From contig NZ_JAJUWT010000017.1 in assembly GCF_021390395.1 (NCBI RefSeq), forward strand, positions 124,001 through 188,000: 64,000 nucleotides of DNA, read 5' to 3'. Of the stretch, positions 1 to 8,981 are shown piece by piece (position 1 is the first letter of the stretch; each line of letters opens with the position of its first letter). The notes below the pieces were generated by a model. The model had not been told where the DNA came from, did no database searches, and worked only from the letters and a program-made list of their open reading frames with translations. This stretch comes from Saccharothrix sp. S26 (GTDB lineage: Bacteria > Actinomycetota > Actinomycetes > Mycobacteriales > Pseudonocardiaceae). Position numbers and translations under genes: made by a program.

Positions 1-1544
1 GGCGCGGGCGGCGGTTCGCGTGGTGGTCGGCCATGGTGTGCAACCTGGCGCACGCGGGGTTCATCGGGTGGTACGTCGCCGAAGCCGTGCAGATCCGGGA
101 CATCGGCGTGCTGGAGAACGTGTTCTCCTACAGCGTCCCCATCGTGGGACCGCTCGCCATCACCGTCGTGCTGCTGGTGACGCGCCGTCGCTTCACCGTG
201 AAGCTGCCCCGGCACGCGATCGGCAAGTTCTGGCGGTTCACGCTGGGCAGCGTCGGGCTGCTGTCGGCGCTGTACGTCTTCGGCGGGTACCTGGTGCGCG
301 AGGAGTTCACGCCGGAGCCGGGGTTCGCGCAGCTGCTCGCGGACCTGCCCAAGCGCTTCCTGCCGCCGGGCTACCTGCTCGGGCTGGTCCCGTTGCAGTT
401 CGAGGCGAACGGGTTCCTCGGCACGCTGCTGTTCGAGTACACCGGCGTGGTGTTCTGGCTGATCGTGCTGGTCGGCCTGCTGATGGCGTCGTGGCGCGCG
501 TGGCCGTCGTCGTCGGCGGAACGGGCGGCGCACGCGGGCGAGCTGGTGCGGCGGTACGGCGGCTCGTCGTTGTCGTACATGGCGACGTGGCGCGGCAACC
601 AGTACTGGTTCACCTCGGACGGGCAGACGGCGATCGCGTACCGGGTGGTGGCCACGATCGCGCTGACCGTCGGCGACCCCATCGGGCCGGCGCGGGTGGA
701 CGCCGTGCGCGGGTTCGCCGAGTTCTGCCAGGAGAACGGCTGGACGCCCTGCCTGTACAGCGTCGACGCCGACACGAGGGCCATGGCGGAGGGCCTGGGC
801 TGGTCGGCGGTGCAGGTCGCCGAGGACACCGTGATCGAGCTGGACGCGCTGCGGTTCACCGGCAAGAAGTGGCAGGACGTGCGGACGGCGTTGAACAAGG
901 CGGCCAAGGCCGGCATCACCGCCGAGTGGTGCACCTACGCCGACGCGCCGTACGCGATCACCGACCAGATCCGCTCCATCTCCGCGGAGTGGGTGGCGGA
1001 CAAGGGCCTGCCCGAGATGGGCTTCACGCTCGGCGGCCTGGAGGAGCTCACCGGCGACGGGGTGCGCTGCCTGCTCGCCGTCGACGCCGACCGCACCGTG
1101 CACGGCGTCACGAGCTGGCTGCCGGTGTACGCCGACGGCGAGGTCGTCGGGTACACGCTGGACTTCATGCGCCGCCGCGCCAACGGGTTCCGCGGCGCGA
1201 TGGAGTTCCTGATCGCCTCCGCGGCCTTGGAGCTGAAGGCCGAAGGGGTGCGGTTCCTGAGCCTGTCCGGCGCGCCGCTGGCCCGGCTGGACCGCGGCGA
1301 ACGCCCACGCGCCCTGCAACGGGTGCTCGACCTCACCGGCCAGGTGCTGGAGCCGGTGTACGGGTTCCGCTCGCTGTTCGCGTTCAAGGCGAAGTTCCAG
1401 CCGACCTACCGGCCGATGTTCATGGCCTACCCGGACTCGGCCGCCCTGCCGCGCATCGCGAACGCGGTCAGCCGCGCCTACCTGCCCCACGTCAACGTGC
1501 GCCAGGGCGTCCGCCTCGCCACCAAGATGATCACCCGCTCCTGA
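1..1544 (+). CDS. MprF-like phosphatidylglycerol lysyltransferase (DUF2156), 5' end missing
   Basis: The reading frame is open to the window edge, so the gene begins upstream. The first ATG, at 33, lies inside a continuing frame. The visible part has several hydrophobic segments over about the first 165 residues, then a soluble domain with the features of the DUF2156/lysylphosphatidylglycerol synthetase fold: RYGGSSLSYMATWRGNQYWF near its start, GDPIGP, and the late LSLSGAPLARLD and GFRSLFAFKAKFQP motifs. Such proteins transfer lysine or another amino acid from aminoacyl-tRNA to phosphatidylglycerol and flip the product, which gives resistance to cationic peptides. It converges on the cellulase gene with an 18-base gap. 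The donor amino acid cannot be told from the sequence. Confidence 0.8.
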   Translation, partial: RGRRFAWWSAMVCNLAHAGFIGWYVAEAVQIRDIGVLENVFSYSVPIVGPLAITVVLLVTRRRFTVKLPRHAIGKFWRFTLGSVGLLSALYVFGGYLVREEFTPEPGFAQLLADLPKRFLPPGYLLGLVPLQFEANGFLGTLLFEYTGVVFWLIVLVGLLMASWRAWPSSSAERAAHAGELVRRYGGSSLSYMATWRGNQYWFTSDGQTAIAYRVVATIALTVGDPIGPARVDAVRGFAEFCQENGWTPCLYSVDADTRAMAEGLGWSAVQVAEDTVIELDALRFTGKKWQDVRTALNKAAKAGITAEWCTYADAPYAITDQIRSISAEWVADKGLPEMGFTLGGLEELTGDGVRCLLAVDADRTVHGVTSWLPVYADGEVVGYTLDFMRRRANGFRGAMEFLIASAALELKAEGVRFLSLSGAPLARLDRGERPRALQRVLDLTGQVLEPVYGFRSLFAFKAKFQPTYRPMFMAYPDSAALPRIANAVSRAYLPHVNVRQGVRLATKMITRS

Positions 1545-1562
1545 CCGCGGCGGGCCCGGCCG

Positions 1563-2768
1563 TCAGCCCCGGACGCCGGTCATGATCGCGTCGATGATCC
1601 CCTGCTGCGTCACGGCGTAGGAACGGCGGTCGAACAGCCCGAACCCGTACCGCCCGTTCACGCCGTTGTCCCAGTAGACGGTGGCCGCGCCGTACTTCTT
1701 GGACGTGGACACGATGGCCCGCGCGAAGTCGGCGCGGTACCTGTTGTTCGACGAGTCGAACGAGGTCTTGTCGATCGAGCCGTACTCGCCGACGACGACC
1801 GGGTACCCCTTCACGACGAACGCGTCGTACATCAGCTTCAACTGGGCGTCGAGGTAGTCTTCCTGGCCCCAGGTCGACCGGCGCGACGGGTTGGTGGCCC
1901 CGCGACCCCATTGCGTGATGGTGCCGTTCTCCTCGCCGGCGAAGTCCCACGGGGAGTAGTAGTGGACCGAGATCATGATCCGCTTCTCGGTGCTCGGGAT
2001 GCCGGGGGAGCGGTACTGGTCGGTCGGCAGGCGGAAGCCGTAGTTGCCCGCGGTGTAGTCGATGTTCGTGTTCCACCCCGGCACCAGCAACCACCGGGAG
2101 CTGTTGTTCCCGCCGGCCCGGCGCACGGTGTCGACGAAGATCTGGTTGTAGTCGTTGATGTTCGAGTAGCACGGTTGGGTCGGCCGGCCGTACTGCCCGT
2201 CGAACTCCTCGTTCATGGATTCGAGGATCAGCCGCTGGTCGTAGTTCTGGAACCGCTGCGCGACCTGTTGCCACACCTTCTGGTACTTGGCCTTGATCGT
2301 CGTCTGCGCGGACGAGTCGCAGATCAACCACGAGCCGTTGATGGTCTTGTAGCCGTCGCCGTGCATGTTGACCAGCACGTACAGGCCGCGGTTGTAGGCG
2401 TAGTCGACGACCTGTTGGATCCTGTTCAGCCAGGACGCGTTGATCGTGTAATTGGGGCCGGGGCCGATGTTGTTCAGGTAGGAGACCGGGATCCGGATCG
2501 TCTTGAACCCGGACGCCTTCACCCGGTCGATGAGGGCCTGCGTGACGGTCGGCAGCCCCCACGCCGTTTCGCTGGGGTACCCGTTGGCGTTGGCCTCGAG
2601 CTGGTTGCCCAAGTTCCAGCCCGCGCCCATGTCGGCGACGATCTGCGCGGCGTTCAGCTGCGCCGTGGCACCGGCCGACGCCTGACCGGTGGGACCCGAT
2701 ACCGCTACGACGACCGCCGATATGGCGGCGAGCAGGCTGACGCCGATCTTCCTGGCCTGGGAAACCAT
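1563..2768 (-). CDS. Secreted GH5 family cellulase (endoglucanase)
   Basis: This 401-residue protein has a Sec signal peptide (RK then a hydrophobic stretch, probable cleavage after an Ala near residue 30-34). A single glycoside hydrolase family 5 domain fills the rest. GWNLGNQLEA is the classic GH5 N-terminal motif. Asn186-Glu187 in ESMNEEF is the likely acid/base, and Glu328 in VVVGEYGS the likely nucleophile. There is no carbohydrate-binding module, unlike many actinomycete cellulases. The ATG at 2768 follows GGAGAGG with good spacing. A perfect LacI-type palindrome lies 163 bases upstream, so repression relieved by a cello-oligosaccharide is likely. Substrate (cellulose versus another beta-1,4-glucan) is inferred from the family. 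Confidence 0.9.
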   Translation of the reverse strand: MVSQARKIGVSLLAAISAVVVAVSGPTGQASAGATAQLNAAQIVADMGAGWNLGNQLEANANGYPSETAWGLPTVTQALIDRVKASGFKTIRIPVSYLNNIGPGPNYTINASWLNRIQQVVDYAYNRGLYVLVNMHGDGYKTINGSWLICDSSAQTTIKAKYQKVWQQVAQRFQNYDQRLILESMNEEFDGQYGRPTQPCYSNINDYNQIFVDTVRRAGGNNSSRWLLVPGWNTNIDYTAGNYGFRLPTDQYRSPGIPSTEKRIMISVHYYSPWDFAGEENGTITQWGRGATNPSRRSTWGQEDYLDAQLKLMYDAFVVKGYPVVVGEYGSIDKTSFDSSNNRYRADFARAIVSTSKKYGAATVYWDNGVNGRYGFGLFDRRSYAVTQQGIIDAIMTGVRG

Positions 2769-3111
2769 GGGTGCTGCCTCTCCGGTGTGAAGGTGTGAAC
2801 AACCCCGTGCCGTTGTTCCCGTGATTCGATTCCTCGTTCGACGCGGTGTCGGCTGCGCAAGCGCGCGGACCAGCGGTTCCGTGGTGGCCGAACTCGCCGG
2901 TGGGGGCGTGAGGAGTCGGTCGACTGCGAACGGAAAGCGCTTTCCGAAAAGGGACTGTAGCGCGGGCGGTCGAAAAGCGTCAAGGGATCACCCGACACCG
3001 TCCGCCCGTGACGCGACGACCGTGATTGTCGAATTCGTGGTCGAATTGGTCGAACGGGCGGCCGGTCGGCATTCCGCCGGGATCAGCGGGCCGGGTGGGG
3101 CAATTCCGACG
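2769..3111. other. Intergenic region upstream of the GH5 cellulase
   Basis: No gene is seen here. The region holds the cellulase promoter area with the 2931-2946 palindrome. Two copies of GTCGAATT occur about 10 bases apart near 3030-3050, and I attach no function to them. Confidence 0.6.
2931..2946. promoter_or_regulatory. LacI-family-type operator palindrome upstream of cellulase
   Basis: CGGAAAGCGCTTTCCG is a perfect 16-bp palindrome centred on GCGC. LacI-family sugar repressors such as CebR/CelR of actinomycetes bind palindromes with the same AGCGCT centre in front of cellulase genes. The same 12-bp core recurs at 14126-14137, upstream of another secreted protein. The repressor gene is not in the window. 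Confidence 0.7.
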
Positions 3112-3468
3112 TCACGAGCGCTGGGCGTTGACGGCGTCGTCCACGGTGGGGTGGAGGGGCAGGATCTTGTCCAGCCCGACGATCTGCAGCAGGCGCGTCA
3201 GCTCGCGGCTGAGGCCGGCGAGGGCGAAACGGCTGCCGGCGGCCTGTGCGCGCTGGTAGGTGGTGACGAGCAGGCTGATGCCGGTGGAGTCGCAGTATGC
3301 GAGGTCCGTCGCGTCGATGACCAGACCGGCGTCCCGGGCGAAGGGGATGGTGTCGAGCACCTCTCGCACCTGGCGGGTGGTGTGGTGGTCGAGTTCCCCG
3401 ACCACCCGCAGCACGGTGGGTCCCGCCGGGTGGGGGTCGAGGGCGACGGTGAGGGGCTGGTCGGTCAC
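3112..3468 (-). CDS. STAS-domain anti-sigma factor antagonist
   Basis: I place the start at the GTG at 3468 because AGGAG lies just upstream, giving 118 residues. An ATG at 3504 would add 12 residues but has no ribosome site. The protein is one STAS domain: an early VLRVVGELD strand, then CDSTGISLL, where the serine is the usual phosphorylation site of SpoIIAA/RsbV-type antagonists. When dephosphorylated, such proteins bind an RsbW-type kinase and free a sigma factor. It is divergent from the giant sensor-phosphatase gene at 3807, which carries a matching PP2C phosphatase and kinase domain, so the two probably work together. Confidence 0.85.
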   Translation of the reverse strand: MTDQPLTVALDPHPAGPTVLRVVGELDHHTTRQVREVLDTIPFARDAGLVIDATDLAYCDSTGISLLVTTYQRAQAAGSRFALAGLSRELTRLLQIVGLDKILPLHPTVDDAVNAQRS

Positions 3469-3806
3469 CGGGTCTCCTGTGCTGCGGTTCGGGCTGGTCG
3501 TCATCAGAAGGGAGAGGAGCGAGGGCTCCTGCGCCGGGATCAGGTCTCCACGATCGCCACCGCGGCCGCACGGCAACCCGGGCTCACGGCATCGATCCGC
3601 CGCCGTCCGTCCGTCATGCCGCTGTCCGTCCCATCCGAGTGCCGGCTCGCGTCCGCAGTTCGCGCACGGGCGTGCGCGCACCTGGGACGGCTGACTTATT
3701 CTACGGCCTTCTCACCGGCCTGCGGTGGCCGGCAGTCGCCGGGGACCGCGAGCGCCGGGTGGGCGGATGCCGACGGTGGTCGGCATGGACGAAGGGGTTT
3801 GCGGTG
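3469..3806. other. Divergent promoter region between STAS gene and sensor-phosphatase gene
   Basis: This 338-base stretch separates two divergent genes and should hold promoters for both. Open frames run into it from either side but lack recognisable protein features. I see no clear palindrome or sigma-factor motif. Confidence 0.5.
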
Positions 3807-6800
3807 ATGCGTTCCGACGACGCCGGGCACGAACCGCGACCGGCGGGAGTCGACGTGTTCGCCGTCGACGACGAGGTGGGTCGGGACCTCGCCGCGGTGG
3901 ACTGGCGGGCGAGCCCGCTCGGTCCGCCGGACGGCTGGCCCCAGAGCCTGCGCACGGCCGTGAGCATCCTGCTGTCCTCCCGCTTCCCCATGTGGCTGGC
4001 GTGGGGACCGGAGCTGACGTTCTTCTGCAACGCCGCGTACCGGCGGGACACGCTGGGACGCAAGTACCCCTGGGCGCTGGGCCGCCCGGCGGACGAGGTG
4101 TGGGCGGAGATCTGGGGCGACATCGGTCCCCGGATCGACACCGTGCTGACCACCGGCAAGGCGACCTGGGACGAGGCGTTGCTGCTGTTCCTGGAGCGGT
4201 CCGGGTACCCGGAGGAGAGCTACCACACGTTCTCCTACAGCCCGCTGCGCGACGACGCGGGTGTCGTGGTCGGCATGTTGTGCGTGGTCAGCGAGGACAC
4301 CGAACGCGTCATCGGCGAGCGGCGGATGGCGACGCTGCGGGACCTGGGCTCGGACCCCAGCGTGGTGCGCACCGAGCAGGAGACCCTCGCCTTCGCGTGC
4401 CGGCAGTTGGACCGCAACCTGCGGGACCTGCCGTTCACGTTGACCTACCTGTTCACCGGGGACGGCTCCGCGCGGCTGGCGGGCTCGACCGGGATCGCCG
4501 CCGGGCACCCGGCCGGTCCGGGGACGTTGCCCGCCGACGACCCGGACGGGCCGTGGCCCCTGGCGGCCCTGGCCCGGGGCGAGTCCGCGCTGGTGGAGCT
4601 GGACGGGCCGGCGTTCGCCGGGTTGCCGAGCGGGGACTGGCCGGATCCGCCCGTGCGGGCGCTCGTGGCACCGCTGCAACAACAGGGCGGTGCGCCCTAC
4701 GGTTTCGTGGTGGCGGGGCTGAACCGCTACCGCCCGTTGGACGAGGGGTACCGGGGGTTCGTCGAGCTGGTCGCCGGTCACCTCGCGGCGGGCATCGCCT
4801 CCGCCCGCAGCTACCAGGCCCAGCAGCGGCGGGCGGAGGAGCTGGCCGAGCTGGACCGCGCGAAGACGGCGTTCTTCTCCAACATCAGCCACGAGTTCCG
4901 CACGCCGCTCACCCTGATCATGGGGCCGGTGCAGGAGCTGCGGGACCGGCTGGCGGAGTCGGAGCCCCGGGCGAGCCAGGAGCTGGCGATCGTCCACCGC
5001 AACGGGTTGCGGCTGGGCAAGCTGGTCAACACCCTGCTGGACTTCTCCCGCATCGAGGCGGGACGGATGCAGGCGAGCTACGCGCCGGTCGACCTGGCCG
5101 CCGTCACCGCCGAGCTGGCCAGCGTCTTCCGCTCGGCGATCGACAAGGCGGGACTCGCCTTCGAGGTCGACTGCCCGCCGTTGCCCGAACCGGTCCACGT
5201 CGACCTCGGCATGTGGGAGAAGGTGGTGCTCAACCTGCTCAGCAACGCGGTGAAGTTCACCTTCCAGGGCTCGGTCGGGATCTCGGTGCGCGCCGGCGAG
5301 GGTGAGGCGGTGGTCACGGTGACCGACACCGGCATCGGCGTGCCGTCGCACGAGATGCCGCGGCTGTTCGAGCGCTTCCACCGCATCGAGAACGCGCGGT
5401 CCCGCTCCAACGAGGGCAGCGGCATCGGGCTCGCCCTGGTGCGGGAGCTGGTGGGCCTGCACGGCGGCACGATCACCGCCGACAGCGTCGAGGGCGAGGG
5501 CACCCGCTTCACCATCCGCCTGCCGTTCGGCTCGGCCCACCTGCCCGCCGACGCCGTGTCGGACGCCGCGAACCCCGCCGCGGTGTCCGCCACCGCCGAC
5601 CCGTACGTGCAGGAAGCGCTGCGCTGGCTGCCCACGGCACCGGGCGATACCGCCTTGGCGCACGTCAGGGACTCGAACACCGGCGCCGCGACGGCCCCCG
5701 CGGTGGCCGCGACGGTGCTGGTCGCCGACGACAACGCCGACATGCGCGAGTACCTCACCCGGCTGCTGTCGGGCGGCGGCTACGAGGTCCACGCCGTCAC
5801 CGACGGCGTCGAAGCGCTGGAGGCGGCCCGCGCCCGGATCCCGGACCTGGTCGTCAGCGACGTGATGATGCCCCGCTTGGACGGGCTGTCGCTGGTCGCC
5901 GCCCTGCGCACCGACCCGCGCACCGCGGCGGTCCCGGTGCTGCTGCTGTCCGCCCGCGCCGGCCAGGAGGCGTCCATCGAAGGTCTCCGGGCCGGTGCCG
6001 ACGACTACCTCGTCAAGCCGTTCGCGGCGGTCGAGCTGCTGGCCCGGGTCCGGGCGAACGTCGAGCTGTCTCGGCTGCGCAACCACCACGCCCGCTGGCG
6101 GACCGCGTTGATCGACTCGTTGCAGGAGGCGTTCTTCGTCTGCGACGAGGACGGCGCCGTGGTGGAGATCAACGCCGCGTTCACCGACATCCTCGGCTAC
6201 GGCCCCGAAGGGCTGCCCTACACGCCGATCCACCCCTGGTGGCCCGACGCCGACACCGACCCCGAGGCCCACCGCCAGGTCGCCGACGCCTTCTCCGGCC
6301 TGCTCGGCGACGGCCGGGGCAGCTGCACCGTCCCGGTGACGCACCGGGACGGCCACCCGGTGTGGGTCAGCGTCATGTTCAACCCGGTCCGCGACCCCGA
6401 CACCGGGCGCACCGTGGTCGTGGGCACGTTCCGCGACGTCACCGCCGAGCACTACGCGATCCAACGCGACACCGCCCTGGCGGTGCTGAGCATGCGGTTG
6501 TCCGCCGCGCCCAGCCTCGCCGAAGCCCTGTCCGGGGCCCTGGACGAGGTCAAGGACCTCTGGCGCGCGCCGCGCGTCCTGGCCGCCGTCTTCACCGACC
6601 GCGACGAGCCGTCGTTGACCGCCACCGACCCCGTGTCCTGGGCTGAGCTGCCCGAACAGCAGCGCGCGGACATCAGCGCACTGCGGGGGCGCCCCGCGCT
6701 GAGCCCGGCCGCCCGCGGCGCCACGGGTACCGGCGTCACCCTGGAACACCCGGACGGCGTCATGGTGCTCTGGCTGGACCTGGACGACCGCCGCCCCTTC

Positions 6801-7961
6801 ACCGACCAGGACGAGCTCCTGCTGTCCGTGCTGGCCGGCCACCTCGCCCAGGGGCTCACCCGCGCGCACCAGATCGACCAGCAACGGGAAACGGCACTGG
6901 CGCTGCAACGCGCCATGCTCGGCCCCGTCGAGCTGCCCGACGGCTTCGCCGTCCGCTACGAACCCGCCGCTCGACCGCTGGAGATCGGCGGCGACTGGTA
7001 CGACACGGTCGCCCTGCCCGACGGTCGCATCGGGATCGTCGTCGGGGACTGCGTCGGCCGCGGCCTGAAGGCCGCCGCCGTCATGGGGCAACTGCGCAGC
7101 GCCTGTCGCGCGCTGCTGTTGCAGGAGACCGGCCCCGCCCGGACCCTCATGGCCCTCGACCACTTCGCCGCGGGTCTGCCCGGCGCGCTGTGCACCACCG
7201 CTTTCTGCGGCGTCCTGGACCCGGCGACCGGTCACCTGACCTACTCCAGCGCCGGGCACCCGCCCGCCATCCTGGCCCATCCCGACGGCACGACCCGGCT
7301 GCTCGAAGAGGGGCGCTCGACCCCGCTCGCGGTGAGGCCGGGCGTCAACCGCCCCGAGGCCGAGTGCACCCTGCCCGCCCGCGCCACCCTGTTGATGTAC
7401 ACCGACGGGCTCGTGGAGCGCCGCCGTCGCCCGCTGACCGAGGGCATCGACCAGGCCGGCGCGGCCGTGCAGGACGGCCGCGACACCGCTCTCGACGAGC
7501 TCGCCACCCGGGTCATGGACCGGCTGGCCCCCGCCGGGGGTTACGACGACGACGTCGCCCTGCTGCTCTACCGCCACCCGGCCCCGCTGGAGCTGACCTT
7601 CCCGGCCGAGTCCGCCCAGCTCGCACCGGTCCGCAGGACCCTGCGGAGCTGGCTGGAACAGTGCGGGCTGCCACCGCAGGCCATGCAGAGCGTCCTGGTC
7701 GCCGCCGGCGAGGCCTGCGCCAACGCCATCGAGCACGGCTACCGCGGCACGACGCCCGACGAGGTGCGGCTGAGGGCCGAGGCGCTGGTCGGGGACCTGT
7801 ACCTGACCGTGGCCGACACCGGCCGCTGGAAGACGCCCCAGCCCGAGCTCAACGCGCACCGCGGGCGGGGTGTCGCCCTGATGCGGGCGCTGATGCAGCG
7901 GGTCACCATCACCCCCGGCCCGGTCGGCACGACCGTCGACATGCACTTGAGGATCCCCTGA
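3807..7961 (+). CDS. Hybrid histidine kinase / response regulator / PP2C phosphatase / RsbW-like kinase fusion
   Basis: The ATG at 3807 (or GTG 3804) follows GAAGGGG and gives 1384 residues. In order I see: an N-terminal PAS domain (about 15-150), a GAF-like region (about 175-340), a HisKA domain with ISHEFRTP and phospho-His362, its HATPase domain (SNAVKF, GIGVP, GSGIGLAL), a receiver domain (about 637-760, phospho-Asp685 in VVSDVMMP), a second PAS region (about 765-890), a SpoIIE/PP2C phosphatase (about 1030-1255, with GGDWYD and GDCVGRGLKAA), and a C-terminal HATPase_c_2 anti-sigma kinase (about 1260-1384, with GEACANAIEHGY). No membrane segment is apparent. The next gene, a STAS antagonist, overlaps the stop codon by one base, so sensor, phosphatase, kinase and antagonist are made together. 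Confidence 0.9.
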   Translation: MRSDDAGHEPRPAGVDVFAVDDEVGRDLAAVDWRASPLGPPDGWPQSLRTAVSILLSSRFPMWLAWGPELTFFCNAAYRRDTLGRKYPWALGRPADEVWAEIWGDIGPRIDTVLTTGKATWDEALLLFLERSGYPEESYHTFSYSPLRDDAGVVVGMLCVVSEDTERVIGERRMATLRDLGSDPSVVRTEQETLAFACRQLDRNLRDLPFTLTYLFTGDGSARLAGSTGIAAGHPAGPGTLPADDPDGPWPLAALARGESALVELDGPAFAGLPSGDWPDPPVRALVAPLQQQGGAPYGFVVAGLNRYRPLDEGYRGFVELVAGHLAAGIASARSYQAQQRRAEELAELDRAKTAFFSNISHEFRTPLTLIMGPVQELRDRLAESEPRASQELAIVHRNGLRLGKLVNTLLDFSRIEAGRMQASYAPVDLAAVTAELASVFRSAIDKAGLAFEVDCPPLPEPVHVDLGMWEKVVLNLLSNAVKFTFQGSVGISVRAGEGEAVVTVTDTGIGVPSHEMPRLFERFHRIENARSRSNEGSGIGLALVRELVGLHGGTITADSVEGEGTRFTIRLPFGSAHLPADAVSDAANPAAVSATADPYVQEALRWLPTAPGDTALAHVRDSNTGAATAPAVAATVLVADDNADMREYLTRLLSGGGYEVHAVTDGVEALEAARARIPDLVVSDVMMPRLDGLSLVAALRTDPRTAAVPVLLLSARAGQEASIEGLRAGADDYLVKPFAAVELLARVRANVELSRLRNHHARWRTALIDSLQEAFFVCDEDGAVVEINAAFTDILGYGPEGLPYTPIHPWWPDADTDPEAHRQVADAFSGLLGDGRGSCTVPVTHRDGHPVWVSVMFNPVRDPDTGRTVVVGTFRDVTAEHYAIQRDTALAVLSMRLSAAPSLAEALSGALDEVKDLWRAPRVLAAVFTDRDEPSLTATDPVSWAELPEQQRADISALRGRPALSPAARGATGTGVTLEHPDGVMVLWLDLDDRRPFTDQDELLLSVLAGHLAQGLTRAHQIDQQRETALALQRAMLGPVELPDGFAVRYEPAARPLEIGGDWYDTVALPDGRIGIVVGDCVGRGLKAAAVMGQLRSACRALLLQETGPARTLMALDHFAAGLPGALCTTAFCGVLDPATGHLTYSSAGHPPAILAHPDGTTRLLEEGRSTPLAVRPGVNRPEAECTLPARATLLMYTDGLVERRRRPLTEGIDQAGAAVQDGRDTALDELATRVMDRLAPAGGYDDDVALLLYRHPAPLELTFPAESAQLAPVRRTLRSWLEQCGLPPQAMQSVLVAAGEACANAIEHGYRGTTPDEVRLRAEALVGDLYLTVADTGRWKTPQPELNAHRGRGVALMRALMQRVTITPGPVGTTVDMHLRIP

Positions 7962-8278
7962 TGACCACACCGCTCACGCTGACGCCCGACCGCGGTCCGG
8001 ACGGCACCACGACCCTCACGGTCGTCGGCGAGATCGACATGAGCAACGCGCCCGCCCTCACCGCCGCGCTCGACGACCTCCCCGGACGGATCCTGGTGGA
8101 CCTCACCGGGGTCGAGTACCTCGACAGCGCCGGGTTGAGCGTCCTGTTCGCCCACGCCGACCGCATCGAACTCGTGGCCACGCCGCTCCTGGCCCCGGTC
8201 ATGACCTTCTCGGGGCTCAACACCGTGACCACGATCCACGGCTTGGCGGATTCGACGGAATCTGACGGGCGGCCGTAA
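7961..8278 (+). CDS. STAS-domain anti-sigma factor antagonist coupled to the sensor-phosphatase
   Basis: This 105-residue STAS protein starts at an ATG whose A is the last base of the preceding stop (TGATG), implying translational coupling. LTVVGEIDMSNAPAL is the first conserved strand and helix. LDSAGLSVL carries the serine expected to be phosphorylated by the kinase domain and dephosphorylated by the PP2C domain of the upstream protein. It is the most direct candidate partner of that fusion. The sigma factor it would release is not encoded in this window. Confidence 0.88.
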   Translation: MTTPLTLTPDRGPDGTTTLTVVGEIDMSNAPALTAALDDLPGRILVDLTGVEYLDSAGLSVLFAHADRIELVATPLLAPVMTFSGLNTVTTIHGLADSTESDGRP

Positions 8279-8479
8279 CCAATGCGGGTCGCGAGGCGTT
8301 AAGAGAACGTACGGCGGGATGTCGTGCCTCCTCGGCATGCCGTTGGCACGTGATCAGCGTCATGGTTTGAACCGCCGAGGATCGCTCGACTTGCGCACTG
8401 TCCGCCGCACGCGCGTTCCACAGCGGTCGATGCCGTCCGGCGACTATGCCAAAGGCCGTCTACCGGCGATGATGTAACC

Positions 8480-8848
8480 GTGAACGCTCCCGACGCGCCC
8501 ACCTTTGGGCTCACCAGCAACAGTTACGGCGACGCGACCGTGGTCAGCGTCACCGGCGACATCGACATGTCCAACAGCGACGCGTTGAGCGAGCGCTGCC
8601 TGGAACTGATCGACGCCGGGGTGGGCGCGTTGGTGCTCGACCTGTCCGGGGTCACCTTCTTCGCCTCCTCCGGGATCGCCGCGCTCGGCCGGATCCGCGT
8701 GCACAACGCGGCGAACCGGGGGCGACCGGTGCACGTCGTGGCGAGCCGGAGCGTGCGGCGCTCCCTGGAAGTGACCGCCATGGACAGGTTGCTGCCCCTG
8801 CACCAGACGTTGGACGACGCGCTCAAGGCCGCCGCCGACGGCCAGTGA
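8480..8848 (+). CDS. STAS-domain anti-sigma factor antagonist
   Basis: The GTG at 8480 gives 122 residues, a single STAS domain with VSVTGDIDMSNSDAL and FFASSGIAALGR, where one of the paired serines is the probable phospho-site. It is transcribed in the same direction as the preceding STAS gene but after a 200-base gap, so it probably has its own promoter. It is followed by an RsbW-like kinase gene, which makes a classic antagonist-kinase pair. Confidence 0.85.
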   Translation: MNAPDAPTFGLTSNSYGDATVVSVTGDIDMSNSDALSERCLELIDAGVGALVLDLSGVTFFASSGIAALGRIRVHNAANRGRPVHVVASRSVRRSLEVTAMDRLLPLHQTLDDALKAAADGQ

Positions 8849-8917
8849 CGCGGGGTCCGCGCCTCGCCGTGCCGTGGTCCCGATCGCCGGCAGACCACAT
8901 CGGGTGATCACGGGCGC

Positions 8918-8943
8918 GTGTCGTCGATCGACCTCAGGGGTAT
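8918..8943 (+). promoter_or_regulatory. Candidate SigB/SigF-type stress promoter
   Basis: GTGTC at 8918-8922, a 15-base spacer and GGGTAT at 8938-8943 fit the actinomycete stress-sigma consensus (GNNT, 14-16 bases, GGGTAY). It lies about 40 bases upstream of the RsbW-like kinase start, the right place for autoregulation of a partner-switching system. This is a pattern match only. Confidence 0.45.
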
Positions 8944-8981
8944 CAGGTCACGACACCGAGCCATCGTGAGGAAGGACGACC

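Noticed and set aside
3469-3681. Longer N-terminus for the STAS gene starting at 3681 or 3504
   Set aside because: The extra residues are not STAS-like and lack a ribosome site, while GTG 3468 has AGGAG.
3696-7970. A long minus-strand open frame opposite the sensor-phosphatase gene
   Set aside because: Same codon-bias shadow; no domain is seen and the plus-strand protein is complete.
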